Notes: generated by a model from the sequence alone, not told the origin. A DNA stretch of 52,988 bases from Rhodospirillales bacterium (GCA_020638335.1 JACKIT010000008.1:1-52988); one strand, 5' to 3'; shown: positions 8,080-15,859, numbered from the stretch's first letter. Numbers and translations: made by a program.

Positions 8080-9042
8080 ATGGGGCGGCGGAAAAAAGGC
8101 GATAAGATTAACGGGTGGATCAATCTCGACAAGCCCCTCGGGTTGACTTCCACACAAGCGATGGCAAAGGTGCGGCGCATTCTCAATGCGCAAAAGGCCG
8201 GGCATGCCGGGACGCTGGACCCGCTGGCGACCGGGGTTTTGCCGATTGCACTAGGCGAGGCGACGAAGACGATTCCGTTTGCACAAGACCGGCTAAAAAC
8301 TTATGAATTCACGGTGACGTGGGGGGAGCAGCGCGACACCGATGACTCGGAAGGCGAAACGATCGCAATTTCAGATGTGTGCCCTACTCCCGAGACGATT
8401 GAAGCGTTGCTTGCGGAATTTACCGGTGAGATTGAGCAGATTCCTCCGAAATTCTCCGCCATTAAAATTGACGGGCAGCGGGCTTATGATCTGGCGCGTG
8501 GCGGCGAAGAGGTTGAACTGAAAGCGCGGGAGGTTTTTATTGAGAGTCTTAAAATGCAACACCCCCACCCTAACCCTCCCCCTCAAGGGAGAGGGAATAA
8601 TAAGGGGATGACATCGAGTGACTTCATTATGACATGCGGGAAAGGCACATATGTGCGTTCGTTGGCGCGGGATATGGCTGAAAAGCTGGGCACGTACGGC
8701 TATGTTTCGGCGCTGCGGCGGACAGCTGTTGGCCCTTTTAGCGAGAAAAATGTGATTTCTCTTGAAAAGCTTGAAGAAATGGGGGATAAAGCGCGCGAAG
8801 CTTTACTTCCTCTTGAGACCGTGCTGGACGACATCCCGGCTCTGGCCATTAAAGAGGGTGAAATGGCGAAGTTTCGTAACGGACAGACTGTGTCCTTTGT
8901 CGCCAGACCTGATTTTGAACGATTGAAACAAATCGGGCTGGAAAACGACCATATAGCGATTGCGATGTTTCAAGGCAGAGCTGTTGCTTTGGTAGAGCGC
9001 AAGGGGCCGAATATACAGCCGGTTCGCGTTTTTAACATGTAA
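8080..9042 (+). CDS. truB: tRNA pseudouridine(55) synthase, with an in-frame repeat
   Basis: TruB makes pseudouridine 55 in the T loop of tRNAs. The catalytic Asp lies in GHAGTLDPLATGVLPIALGEATK (around residue 47). KFSAIKIDGQRAYDLAR and the later CGKGTYVRSLARDMAEKLG are also conserved. A stretch of about 20 residues with HPHPNPPPQGRG (about 160-178) sits between LESLKM-type and DFIMTCGKGTYVR segments. It is encoded by a GC-rich repeat at 8558-8612 and is absent from typical TruB, so the frame has absorbed a repeat in a surface loop. The start ATG 8080 uses a Shine-Dalgarno sequence in the end of rbfA (gagga). Confidence 0.95.
   Translation: MGRRKKGDKINGWINLDKPLGLTSTQAMAKVRRILNAQKAGHAGTLDPLATGVLPIALGEATKTIPFAQDRLKTYEFTVTWGEQRDTDDSEGETIAISDVCPTPETIEALLAEFTGEIEQIPPKFSAIKIDGQRAYDLARGGEEVELKAREVFIESLKMQHPHPNPPPQGRGNNKGMTSSDFIMTCGKGTYVRSLARDMAEKLGTYGYVSALRRTAVGPFSEKNVISLEKLEEMGDKAREALLPLETVLDDIPALAIKEGEMAKFRNGQTVSFVARPDFERLKQIGLENDHIAIAMFQGRAVALVERKGPNIQPVRVFNM
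8558..8612. repeat. GC-rich repeat inserted inside the truB reading frame
   Basis: The stretch begins caacacccccaccctaaccc and continues with a hairpin, ccctccccct against agggagaggg. It is read as HPHPNPPPQGRG. This is a different repeat type from the gtcat...atgac palindromes, but it behaves the same way here: it is inserted in frame in a conserved gene. Confidence 0.75.
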
Positions 9043-9046
9043 CAGA

Positions 9047-9115
9047 TGTCATCCCGAACGTATGTGAGGGATCTCACGTAATTGCTTGAGATTTCTTGCT
9101 TCGCTCGAAATGACA
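9047..9115. repeat. Palindromic repeat between truB and rpsO
   Basis: The ends are tgtcatcccgaacg and cgctcgaaatgaca. An internal hairpin gtgagggatctcac lies in the left half. It fills the gap before the rpsO ribosome binding site. Confidence 0.75.
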
Positions 9116-9134
9116 ATTTTGAAAGGAGAAAACG

Positions 9135-9413
9135 ATGTCGATTAGTGCCAATATTGCCGAGAAAAAGGCAAAAACCATTGAAGAATACGCTACGAAAAAG
9201 GGTGACACAGGTTCGCCGGAAGTTCAGGTGGCCATTCTAACTACCCGTATTAACGAGTTGTCTGCTCATATGCAGCAGCATAAAAAGGACTTTCACAGCC
9301 GTCACGGCCTGCTGGCCATGGTCGCCAAGCGCCGTAAATTGCTGGATTACCTGAAAGGTAAAGACGAAGCGCGTTATCAGGATTTGATTAAACGTCTGGG
9401 CATTCGCCGTTAA
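9135..9413 (+). CDS. rpsO: 30S ribosomal protein S15
   Basis: S15 binds the central domain of 16S rRNA early in 30S assembly. The 92 residues include the conserved GDTGSPEVQVAILTTRINEL, the HKKDFHSRHGLLAMVAKRRKLLDYL signature and the C-terminal YQDLIKRLGIRR. There is a strong Shine-Dalgarno sequence (gaaaggagaaa) before ATG 9135. A hairpin terminator follows, so pnp, which normally comes directly after rpsO, is transcribed separately here. Confidence 0.97.
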   Translation: MSISANIAEKKAKTIEEYATKKGDTGSPEVQVAILTTRINELSAHMQQHKKDFHSRHGLLAMVAKRRKLLDYLKGKDEARYQDLIKRLGIRR

Positions 9414-9436
9414 TTTACAATAGCTTATTGAGTTTA

Positions 9437-9470
9437 AAAGAGCGCTTTTCTTATGGGAGGCGCTTTTTTC
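9437..9470 (+). terminator. Rho-independent terminator after rpsO
   Basis: A stem of about 10 base pairs (aaaagagcgc against gcgctttttt) with a loop of about 14 bases runs into a T tract. It ends the rimP-to-rpsO transcript. Confidence 0.75.
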
Positions 9471-9523
9471 TTGCAATTTTGCAAACACAGAGTTTATCTT
9501 ATGGCAAATTTTAGGAGGCAGCC

Positions 9524-10003
9524 ATGGAAACGCCATCCCTGCTTAAAGTTACTGCCTTGGCCGGCATCACATCCCTCAGCACTTTATTTTCAGGGTGCTC
9601 TACAAAGATCCCTACTTTTCGACCGGTTCCTATACAACCATCGTTACAATCTCTCTTTCACGGGAATGACGAACCTAAAGACGATTGCGAAAGGGATGTA
9701 GTGGCGCAAACGCAAGGGTGGCTTGATAAATACGGTCGGGAGATGGATGAAAACATCATGTTTTACAGCCCGCCAGATGAAATTAAAAATGCTTGGGATG
9801 CGAAGAAATTTTTAAGTGCGCTTCAGAATTACCTCGCACCGCCAAACGGCGCCACGCAATCACGCGCGCCTGAGGATTATAATGCTGTTCGCAGTTTAAA
9901 TGAGCGGCTTTGGTACAATAATCGTTTTGAACCTGCCCGCATCCTTCAAAAGGCTTTGGGCGCGAAAGGCCCTTCATTCGAGCATTTCAATTGTCGCTGG
10001 TAA
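9524..10003 (+). CDS. Probable lipoprotein of unknown function
   Basis: This 159-residue protein starts with a hydrophobic signal segment (LLKVTALAGITSLSTLFSGC) ending in a lipobox-like FSGC at Cys 24. It is therefore probably exported and lipid-modified. Phe at -3 is less common than Leu, so this is likely rather than certain. The mature part is hydrophilic and has no domain I recognise. The ATG has a good ribosome binding site (taggaggcagcc). The gene stands between the rpsO terminator and convergent gpmA, where pnp would usually be. Confidence 0.75.
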   Translation: METPSLLKVTALAGITSLSTLFSGCSTKIPTFRPVPIQPSLQSLFHGNDEPKDDCERDVVAQTQGWLDKYGREMDENIMFYSPPDEIKNAWDAKKFLSALQNYLAPPNGATQSRAPEDYNAVRSLNERLWYNNRFEPARILQKALGAKGPSFEHFNCRW

Positions 10004-10006
10004 ACC

Positions 10007-10642
10007 TTAAGCGGCCTGTTTTTCATGCAGGAAATAGCGGGCTTTGATCTCGCCTTCATCCAGTTCAAATACCAAAGGCTGGCCGGTTGGAATCTCCGCA
10101 TCATTAATGCTTTCCGGCGTTTCAACGCCAAGGATGATCAACATGGCGCGCAAGGAGTTGCCATGGGCGGCAATAAGGACGTTTTTCCCGTCATCGAGCA
10201 ACGGCTTGATATTGACCTCATAGTATGGGCGAACGCGGTTTTCAACCACATCCTGCAGGCATTCACCGCCGGGAGGCCTCGTATCATAAGATCGGCGCCA
10301 GATATGGACCTGTTCGTCCCCGTATTTGGCGCGGGTTTCGTCCTTGTTCAGCCCGGTTAGATCGCCGTAGTCGCGTTCGCGTAGATCATCGTGAAAGGTC
10401 ATGGTGTCGATCAAAGCGCCCTGCCCGGCTGCTTCCAAGGCCAGCCTAGCTGTACGATTGGCACGGGTTAGCGTGCTGGTAAAAACCTGGTCAAACTCAA
10501 TACCGGCGCGTTTGATTTGCTCGCCGGCCTGACGGGCCTCTTCAACGCCTTTCTCAGACAAATCCACATCGTGAAAGCCTGTGAATTTATTCTCCAGATT
10601 CCACTGGCTCTGGCCGTGCCGGAGGAGGACGAGTGTGTTCAT
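10007..10642 (-). CDS. gpmA: 2,3-bisphosphoglycerate-dependent phosphoglycerate mutase
   Basis: GpmA interconverts 3- and 2-phosphoglycerate in glycolysis and gluconeogenesis. The N-terminus has the phosphohistidine motif LLRHGQSQWN (His near residue 9), followed by NKFTGFHDVDLSEKG. RERDYGDLTGLNK and the YDTRPPGGE loop follow, and the second catalytic histidine is in IAAHGNSLRAM. At 211 residues it is the short form common in alphaproteobacteria. I start it at ATG 10642 (MNTLVLL), preceded by aaaggaagc. An upstream in-frame ATG would add 8 residues. It converges on the lipoprotein gene with a 3-base gap. Confidence 0.95.
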   Translation of the reverse strand: MNTLVLLRHGQSQWNLENKFTGFHDVDLSEKGVEEARQAGEQIKRAGIEFDQVFTSTLTRANRTARLALEAAGQGALIDTMTFHDDLRERDYGDLTGLNKDETRAKYGDEQVHIWRRSYDTRPPGGECLQDVVENRVRPYYEVNIKPLLDDGKNVLIAAHGNSLRAMLIILGVETPESINDAEIPTGQPLVFELDEGEIKARYFLHEKQAA

Positions 10643-10660
10643 TTTGCTTCCTTTGTTAAA

Positions 10661-10734
10661 AACCACGAATGAACGCTAATAAACACAAATAAATATTTTT
10701 CTTATTCGTGTCTATTCGTGTTTATTCGCGGTAA
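10661..10734. repeat. Inverted repeat built of attcgtg/cacgaat words
   Basis: The left arm is aaccacgaatgaacgctaat followed by aaacacaaataa. The right arm is ttattcgtgtctattcgtgt followed by ttattcgcggt. The arms are near reverse complements, and the right arm is itself made of repeated ttattcgtg-like words. Confidence 0.7.
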
Positions 10735-10805
10735 AAGATTCTTTGACTTTCGGGGCGGATCATGCCACTCTCACGCGCAATTGAAAAGGGGAAACTTGTG
10801 AGGTT

Positions 10806-10919
10806 GACCGTAAATTGGAGGTTGGACATTGGAATGTTAGAATATTGGACTTTTCAAAATTGATTTTTGTGTTTTCTAACATTCCAGCATTCTAAAAATC
10901 CAATATCCAATTTACAGTC
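10806..10919. repeat. Inverted repeat built of attggaatgtt words
   Basis: The left arm runs from gaccgtaaattgg through attggaatgttagaatattg. The right arm is the reverse complement with a few changes (ctaacattccagcattctaa, ending ccaatttacagtc). A half copy of the same element lies just upstream of gatA (47715-47737). Confidence 0.75.
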
Positions 10920-10956
10920 CACCCCACTTTGGTTCCCGAAACATTCATACCCCCGT

Positions 10957-11029
10957 GACGTCATCCCGGCAAAAGCCGGGATCTTGGAACATACAGGAAA
11001 AAGATTCCGGCCTGCGCCGGAATGACGTC
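10957..11029. repeat. Palindromic repeat upstream of pnp
   Basis: The ends are gacgtcatcccggc and gccggaatgacgtc. Two internal hairpins, cccggcaaaagccggg and ttccggcctgcgccggaa, are separated by about 25 bases. It lies about 35 bases before pnp. Confidence 0.8.
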
Positions 11030-11062
11030 GGGAACAAAACAGACATATGAAAGGTAAACTCA

Positions 11063-13198
11063 ATGTTTAAAGTCTATCGCAAAGAAATTGATTTTGCAGG
11101 AAAAACTCTCACTCTGGAAACAGGGAAAATCGCACGTCAGGCCGATGGCAGCGTGCTGGCCACCATTGGTGAAACTTCTGTTTTGTGCTGCGTGACTGCA
11201 TCCAAAAGCGTGAAAGAAGGGCAGGATTTCTTCCCACTTTCCGTTCACTATCAGGAAAAAACATATGCTGCCGGGAAAATTCCTGGCGGCTTTTTCAAAC
11301 GCGAGGCGCGTCCTTCCGAGAAAGAAACGCTGACCTCACGCTTGATCGACCGGCCAATTCGTCCGCTGTTTCCAAAAGGATTCCTGAACGAAGTGCAGGT
11401 TGTGGCAACGGTGATTTCTCATGATCTGGAAAACGACTCGGACATGATTGCTATGGTGGGTTGTTCTGCAGCGCTGACGATTTCCGGCATTCCGTTTATG
11501 GGACCAATTGGCGGCGCACGTGTTTGCTACAAAGACGGTGAATATCTGATCAATCCGGCTATGTCTGAGGTTGGCGAAACCGATCTGGATCTGGTTGTTG
11601 CGGGTACGAACGAAGGCGTGTTGATGGTTGAATCCGAAGCTCAGGAGCTTTCTGAAGAAGTGATGCTGGGCGCGGTGAGCGCCGGTCACAAAGCCTATCA
11701 ATCTGTGATCAATGGTATTATAGAACTGGCGGAAATGGCCGCGAAAGACCCGTGGGACATTGAAGAAACGCCGGAAAGCATCAAGAAACTTGAGGCTGAC
11801 ATCAAAACCAAATTTGCGGGCGATGTTGAAAAAGCCTATGGCATTACTGACAAGCTTGAGCGTCAAGCGGCTGTTGGCGAAGTCCGCAATGCAGCGATTG
11901 AAGCCTTTGCGAATGAAGAGGCCGGCATTGATGACAAGATCATCACCGCGAAGTTTAAATCTCTGGAAGCCGATGTTGTACGCGGCTCCATCCTGAAAAC
12001 AGGTAAACGCATTGATGAGCGCGACACCAAGACTGTGCGTCCTATTGTTGCAGAAGTCGGCGTTCTGCCGCGCACACACGGCTCTGCTTTGTTTACACGC
12101 GGTGAAACGCAGGCGCTTGTCGTTGCAACGCTCGGGACCGGTCAGGACGAGCAGATCATGGACTGTTTGGAAGGTGAATATCGTGAGCGTTTCTTGCTGC
12201 ATTACAACTTCCCACCCTATTCCGTTGGCGAGGCTGGCCGTATGGGCCCTCCGGGACGCAGAGAGATCGGTCATGGGAAACTGGCATGGCGCGCCATTCA
12301 TCCGCTTTTGCCATCGGCTGAGGATTTCCCGTACACGATACGCAGCGTTTCCGAGATTACTGAAAGTAACGGTTCATCTTCTATGGCGACTGTTTGCGGG
12401 ACGTCTCTGGCACTCATGGATGCGGGTGTGCCCCTGAAAGCGCCAATTGCTGGGATTGCGATGGGCTTGATCAAGGAAGGTGATGATTTTGCGGTTCTAT
12501 CCGATATTCTGGGTGATGAAGATCATTTGGGCGATATGGACTTTAAGGTCGCCGGAACCGAAAACGGCATTACTGCCTTGCAGATGGATATAAAGATTAC
12601 CTCGATCACTGAGGAAATCATGAAAATCGCACTGGCACAGGCCAAAGACGGGCGCATTCACATTCTTGGTGAGATGGCCAAGGCGCTGACCGAAGCACGT
12701 GCCGAGCTAAACGAGCATGCGCCGCAGATCGTATCACTGAAAATTCCGGTTGATAAAATCCGCGATGTGATTGGCACAGGCGGTAAGGTTATTCGTGAAA
12801 TCACTGAAACCACAGGCGTTAAGATGGATGTGGAAGATGACGGCACGATCAAGGTTGCCGCGTCTAATCAAGAATCTATCGATGCAGCTGTGAAATGGAT
12901 CAAAGATCTGACGGACGAGCCGGAAGTGGGTGAAGTTTATACTGGTAAAGTCGTAAAGACTGTTGATTTCGGTGCGTTTGTGAACTTCATGGGTGCGAAA
13001 GACGGGCTGGTTCATATTTCCGAGCTGCAAGATGCGCGTACTGCCAATACCACCGATGTAGTGAATGAAGGTGATGAGGTTAAGGTCCTGTTGCTGGGGA
13101 TTGATGATCGCGGCAAAATCAAGCTTTCCATGAAGCGTGTTGATCAGGAAACCGGCGAAATTATCGAGCAGGAAGAGCGCGAACGCAAGGAAGCGTAG
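11063..13198 (+). CDS. pnp: Polyribonucleotide nucleotidyltransferase
   Basis: PNPase degrades RNA 3' to 5' using phosphate and is a core enzyme of the RNA degradosome. The 711-residue protein has two RNase PH domains (about 1-210 and 310-530, with FFKREARPSEKETLTSRLID and RTHGSALFTRGETQALV), a linking helical domain, a KH domain (about 555-615, VIGTGGKVIREITE) and a C-terminal S1 domain (about 620-690, GEVYTGKVVKTVDFGAFVNF). The start ATG 11063 has gaaagg upstream. It is separated from rpsO by a lipoprotein gene, gpmA and a repeat-rich gap, unlike the usual rpsO-pnp pair. Confidence 0.97.
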   Translation: MFKVYRKEIDFAGKTLTLETGKIARQADGSVLATIGETSVLCCVTASKSVKEGQDFFPLSVHYQEKTYAAGKIPGGFFKREARPSEKETLTSRLIDRPIRPLFPKGFLNEVQVVATVISHDLENDSDMIAMVGCSAALTISGIPFMGPIGGARVCYKDGEYLINPAMSEVGETDLDLVVAGTNEGVLMVESEAQELSEEVMLGAVSAGHKAYQSVINGIIELAEMAAKDPWDIEETPESIKKLEADIKTKFAGDVEKAYGITDKLERQAAVGEVRNAAIEAFANEEAGIDDKIITAKFKSLEADVVRGSILKTGKRIDERDTKTVRPIVAEVGVLPRTHGSALFTRGETQALVVATLGTGQDEQIMDCLEGEYRERFLLHYNFPPYSVGEAGRMGPPGRREIGHGKLAWRAIHPLLPSAEDFPYTIRSVSEITESNGSSSMATVCGTSLALMDAGVPLKAPIAGIAMGLIKEGDDFAVLSDILGDEDHLGDMDFKVAGTENGITALQMDIKITSITEEIMKIALAQAKDGRIHILGEMAKALTEARAELNEHAPQIVSLKIPVDKIRDVIGTGGKVIREITETTGVKMDVEDDGTIKVAASNQESIDAAVKWIKDLTDEPEVGEVYTGKVVKTVDFGAFVNFMGAKDGLVHISELQDARTANTTDVVNEGDEVKVLLLGIDDRGKIKLSMKRVDQETGEIIEQEERERKEA

Positions 13199-13206
13199 TT
13201 CGATAA

Positions 13207-13288
13207 TGTCGTCCCGTGAAGGAGGGGATTCGGTCGTTTAAACTTTCCGAATGCCCGCTTGTATTATTTTAAGTGGACGGGCATGACA
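13207..13288. repeat. Palindromic element and possible terminator after pnp
   Basis: The outer ends tgtcgtcccg and cgggcatgaca resemble the window's tgtcatcccg...cgggatgaca elements. The right part contains the hairpin atgcccgctt against aagtggacgggcat (13251-13284), which could end the pnp transcript although it has only a short T run. Confidence 0.5.
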
Positions 13289-13371
13289 CTTTTGAGAAAC
13301 GGCTTCATTTGCGGGCCTGCAGAGTTTTTAAGTTGAATGACTTACGAACAGCATAAAAAAGCGAATAGCAT

Positions 13372-13406
13372 AAAAAAGCCGACTGCTTTTACACAATCGG
13401 CTTTCA
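13372..13406 (-). terminator. Rho-independent terminator for the Hsp20-like gene (minus strand)
   Basis: On the minus strand, AAAGCCGA and TCGGCTTT form an 8 bp stem around a 14-base loop and run into TTTTTT. It lies about 40 bases after the Hsp20-like stop codon and may also act on pnp from the other side. Confidence 0.8.
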
Positions 13407-13444
13407 GGGTTTTTACGCACAAAGCGTATTTTTAGGCGAATATA

Positions 13445-14494
13445 TTACGCGGCCTTGTTTGCAGGAGTAATACGGCGTGCTCCACTAGATGATGCTTTAG
13501 AGCTTTTTTTCTTGCTCTTCGGCACGACAACGCGTACGACGCCGTTGCATGCTGTCGTTTTGATCGCGCTGTCGTCAATCTGCGCGTTTAGCGGAATTGC
13601 GCGCTCGAAAACACCGGCGTGCCGCTCTGCACAGTGGAGCTGACCGTTATGTTCCGGAGCTTCTTGCTCAGCATAGCCACGAATGTTCAGCAAGCCATCG
13701 CGCACATAGACCTCAATGCTTTCGTCCGCAACACCCGGCATTTCGGCTTGGATTTCATAGGCGCTGTCACTTTCACCAATATTCACAGGAGCCACATATG
13801 AATACGCCGGGTTGTTATAACCCTGATACGCTGCGTATGCCTGTGGAGATGCCGATGCCGTCAGATAGTCGACATAGGGTTGGTTGGCCTGCTGCGGGTA
13901 GTAGGATGCATAAGGTGCATAAGGCGCGTATGCCGCTGATTGTGCCGGAGCGTAATATTGACCGGCTTGCGGGTAATATGCGTAAGGCGCGGCTGCATAA
14001 GACTGATTCGCCTGCTGCGGGTAGTAGGATGCATAAGGCGCGTATGCCGCTGATTGCGCCGGAGCGTAATATTGACCGGCTTGCGGGTAATATGCGTAAG
14101 GCGCGGCTGCATAAGACTGATTCGCCTGCTGCGGGTAGTAGGATGCATAAGGCGCGTATGCCGCTGATTGTGCCGGAGCGTAATATTGACCGGCTTGCGG
14201 GTAATACGCGTAAGGCGCGGCTGCATAAGACTGATTCGCCTGCTGCGGATAGTAGGATGCATAAGGCGCGTATGCCGCTGATTGTGCCGGAGCGTAATAT
14301 TGACCGGCTTGCGGGTAATACGCGTAAGGCGCGGCTGCATAAGACTGATTCGCCTGCTGCGGATAGTATGATGCATAAGGTGGCTCGGCGTCTTGCGATG
14401 CGTAGCCTTTTTGCTGTGGCGACTGGTCGGGCTGGGCTGGCGAAGGCGCTTGTGCCAAAGCATCCAGCATATGAATATACGGATTGAAAAACAT
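13445..14494 (-). CDS. Hsp20/alpha-crystallin-like protein with a Tyr/Gln/Ala tandem-repeat N-terminus
   Basis: The C-terminal 115 residues (about 235-330) look like a small heat-shock protein domain: DSAYEIQAEMPGVADESIEVYV, GLLNIRGYAEQE, ERAIPLNAQIDDSAIK and NGVVRVVVPK match the ACD strand order, including the final NGVLxVxxPK-type motif. Residues about 39-215 consist of a 38-residue unit repeated about four times, rich in Tyr, Ala, Gln and Pro (for example APYASYYPQQANQSY). This is unlike ordinary sHSPs and resembles prion-like or phase-separating low-complexity sequence. The tail is Lys/Ser-rich. The start has agggag upstream. Function is probably protective chaperoning, with the repeat region driving assembly (inference). 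Confidence 0.8.
   Translation of the reverse strand: MFFNPYIHMLDALAQAPSPAQPDQSPQQKGYASQDAEPPYASYYPQQANQSYAAAPYAYYPQAGQYYAPAQSAAYAPYASYYPQQANQSYAAAPYAYYPQAGQYYAPAQSAAYAPYASYYPQQANQSYAAAPYAYYPQAGQYYAPAQSAAYAPYASYYPQQANQSYAAAPYAYYPQAGQYYAPAQSAAYAPYAPYASYYPQQANQPYVDYLTASASPQAYAAYQGYNNPAYSYVAPVNIGESDSAYEIQAEMPGVADESIEVYVRDGLLNIRGYAEQEAPEHNGQLHCAERHAGVFERAIPLNAQIDDSAIKTTACNGVVRVVVPKSKKKSSKASSSGARRITPANKAA
13880..14390. repeat. 114 bp tandem repeat array inside the Hsp20-like gene
   Basis: The marker gactgattcgcctgctgcgg recurs at 14001, 14115, 14229 and 14343, exactly 114 bases (38 codons) apart, plus a partial diverged copy near 13880. The copies are almost identical in DNA, so the array is young or is kept uniform by recombination. 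It is not a CRISPR, because there are no unique spacers. Confidence 0.95.
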
Positions 14495-14730
14495 GTTGAG
14501 GATCTCCCTAGGTTAAAACAACAAATACGCAATGCCTAGATCCTAAATATTTTTTTCTTGAATTACTATTTAATTTTTATTATTTTGCGTCCTTTTGTTT
14601 TTTTGCGACTATTCTTCAAAATAGTCTGCATTTGTGGCTTGCTTTTTATCCTGATATTTTGTTTCTGTGAAGATGACAGCGACCCTTGCAGGATAGTTGT
14701 AAGCCGGGCGTTCAACAAAAAGGAAACAGG

Positions 14731-15474
14731 ATGTTATTCCCTCCTCAAATCATTGGCCACCGCGGATGCGCAGCCTATGCGCCGGAAAATACGCTGGAAG
14801 GTCTGCATACGGCGGCGGATATGGGTGTGGAATGGGTGGAGTTCGATGTGAAGCTAACCAAGGATCAGGTGCCGATTCTGTTTCATGATGAGGATTTGGA
14901 GCGCATTACGGGTGTTAGTGGCGCTGTGGCCGATATGAATTATGAAGATATTCGTCAGCTTGATGCTGGAAGTTGGTTTGGCGAAAGCTTTATCGGCGTT
15001 GGCATTCCGACGCTCGAACAAGCGGTCGATGTACTGATCGAGCGGAATTTAGGAGTGAATGTCGAGATCAAGCCCTGCCCCGGTCGGGAGAAAGAGACGG
15101 CGGAAGTGGCGCTGGATGTGTTGTCGGGGATTTGGGACGACCATGAGCGGTTGCTCATTTCCTCGTTCCAGCATGTGTGCCTGGAAACGGCGCTGGATAT
15201 GGCGGCGGATTGGGCGCGCGGGTTTTTATTGCCAGAAGAATGGCCGGAAAACTGGCGAGAGCTTGCGGAGTATTTACAGGTTTCGACGGTCAATCTGGAT
15301 GGACGGATCTGCACGCGGGAACAGGTCGAACAGGCTTTGGAATTAGAAAAGCCGGTGCTGGCCTATACGATCAACGACCCGGACCGCGCACGGTTCCTGC
15401 AAAGTTGGGGCGTGGATGGTTTTTTCTCAGACGCGCCGGATGTGCTGCAGGACGGGCTATTTTCTGTTCACTAA
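14731..15474 (+). CDS. ugpQ: Glycerophosphodiester phosphodiesterase
   Basis: This enzyme releases glycerol-3-phosphate from deacylated phospholipids (glycerophosphodiesters). The 247-residue protein has the GDPD signature HRGCAAYAPENT with its catalytic His near the N-terminus, EFDVKLTKDQVPILFHDEDLERITG with the metal-binding and catalytic acid/His residues, VNVEIKP, and the C-terminal VDGFFSDAPD. No signal peptide is seen, so a cytoplasmic UgpQ-like form is likely. I use ATG 14731 with aaaaggaa upstream. A longer frame to 14686 is not supported. The symbol is by similarity of type. Confidence 0.92.
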   Translation: MLFPPQIIGHRGCAAYAPENTLEGLHTAADMGVEWVEFDVKLTKDQVPILFHDEDLERITGVSGAVADMNYEDIRQLDAGSWFGESFIGVGIPTLEQAVDVLIERNLGVNVEIKPCPGREKETAEVALDVLSGIWDDHERLLISSFQHVCLETALDMAADWARGFLLPEEWPENWRELAEYLQVSTVNLDGRICTREQVEQALELEKPVLAYTINDPDRARFLQSWGVDGFFSDAPDVLQDGLFSVH

Positions 15475-15482
15475 GTTTTATT

Positions 15483-15853
15483 CGTCATTGCGACCCCAGA
15501 CTTGATCAGGGGGAAGCAATCCATCTCTTACACTATCCGCTCATACAGATCGAACCAATCTGGATTCATTGCTTCAATAAGCTGTATTTTCTTTTTTCGA
15601 GAACTGCCTTTAATTTGCTTTTCTCTTAAAATAGCCGCTTCCATCTCTGTAAACAGTTCGTAATACACCAATTTTTTGCAATCGTGTTTTGTGCTAAACC
15701 CTTCAAGGGTTTCGTTTTTATGCTGGTAAATTCTGGCGACTAAATCAGATGTTACGCCTGTGTAGATTGTGCCGTTTTTACGATTGGCAACGATATAGAT
15801 TGCCGGTTGTTTCATAGATGGATTGCTTCGTCGCAAAGCTCCTCGCAATGACG
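15483..15853 (-). mobile_element. GIY-YIG cassette 2: nuclease-domain gene between two palindromic arms
   Basis: The left arm (15483-15526) starts cgtcattgcgacc and ends gaagcaatccatct. The right arm (15816-15853) is agatggattgcttcg... ending gcaatgacgg. The arms are reverse complements at both outer and inner ends. The stop codon begins 2 bases inside one arm and the start codon touches the other, so the gene exactly replaces the loop of the palindrome. The gene-free version of this family is at 621-708. Confidence 0.75.
15528..15815 (-). CDS. GIY-YIG domain nuclease-like protein (cassette 2)
   Basis: This is a single GIY-YIG domain of 95 residues. Signature strands are AIYIVANRKNG and TIYTGVT, with the conserved Arg in LVARIYQHK, GFSTKHDCKKLVYYE, the Glu-containing LREKQIKGSSRKKK and the C-terminal NPDWFDLYERI. 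The helix after the Glu is altered compared with the other two copies (GSSRKKK in place of EWRRQWK or NWKRQWK). I start it at ATG 15815. The frame extends 11 codons further, but those are encoded by the palindromic arm. It resembles cassette 3 more than cassette 1 (shared TIYTGVTSDLV). Confidence 0.88.
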   Translation of the reverse strand: MKQPAIYIVANRKNGTIYTGVTSDLVARIYQHKNETLEGFSTKHDCKKLVYYELFTEMEAAILREKQIKGSSRKKKIQLIEAMNPDWFDLYERIV

Positions 15854-15859
15854 GTAGAG

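Larger units (their letters stand above)
10643..11062. other. 420 bp gene-free interval packed with three inverted repeats
   Basis: This is the only gap longer than 300 bases. It contains no convincing gene. It holds three inverted repeats in a row (10661-10734, 10806-10919 and 10957-11029), each listed separately. The divergent promoters of gpmA and pnp must also be here, but I cannot assign -35/-10 boxes with confidence. Confidence 0.7.

Noticed and set aside
11336..12301. Minus-strand open frame of 321 codons inside pnp
   Set aside because: Antisense shadow of PNPase; composition is typical of reverse-strand readings.
13880..14390. Possible CRISPR array
   Set aside because: Repeats are contiguous 114 bp coding units without unique spacers, and no cas gene is in the window.
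13597..14487. Long plus-strand open frame of 296 codons opposite the Hsp20-like gene
   Set aside because: It exists because the 114 bp tandem repeats lack stops on both strands; the minus-strand frame has the chaperone-like domain, ribosome binding site and terminator.
14495..14730. Heat-shock sigma factor promoter for the Hsp20-like gene
   Set aside because: A cttgaa occurs in this gap, but in the wrong orientation and without a CCCCAT-type partner; I could not support a promoter call.
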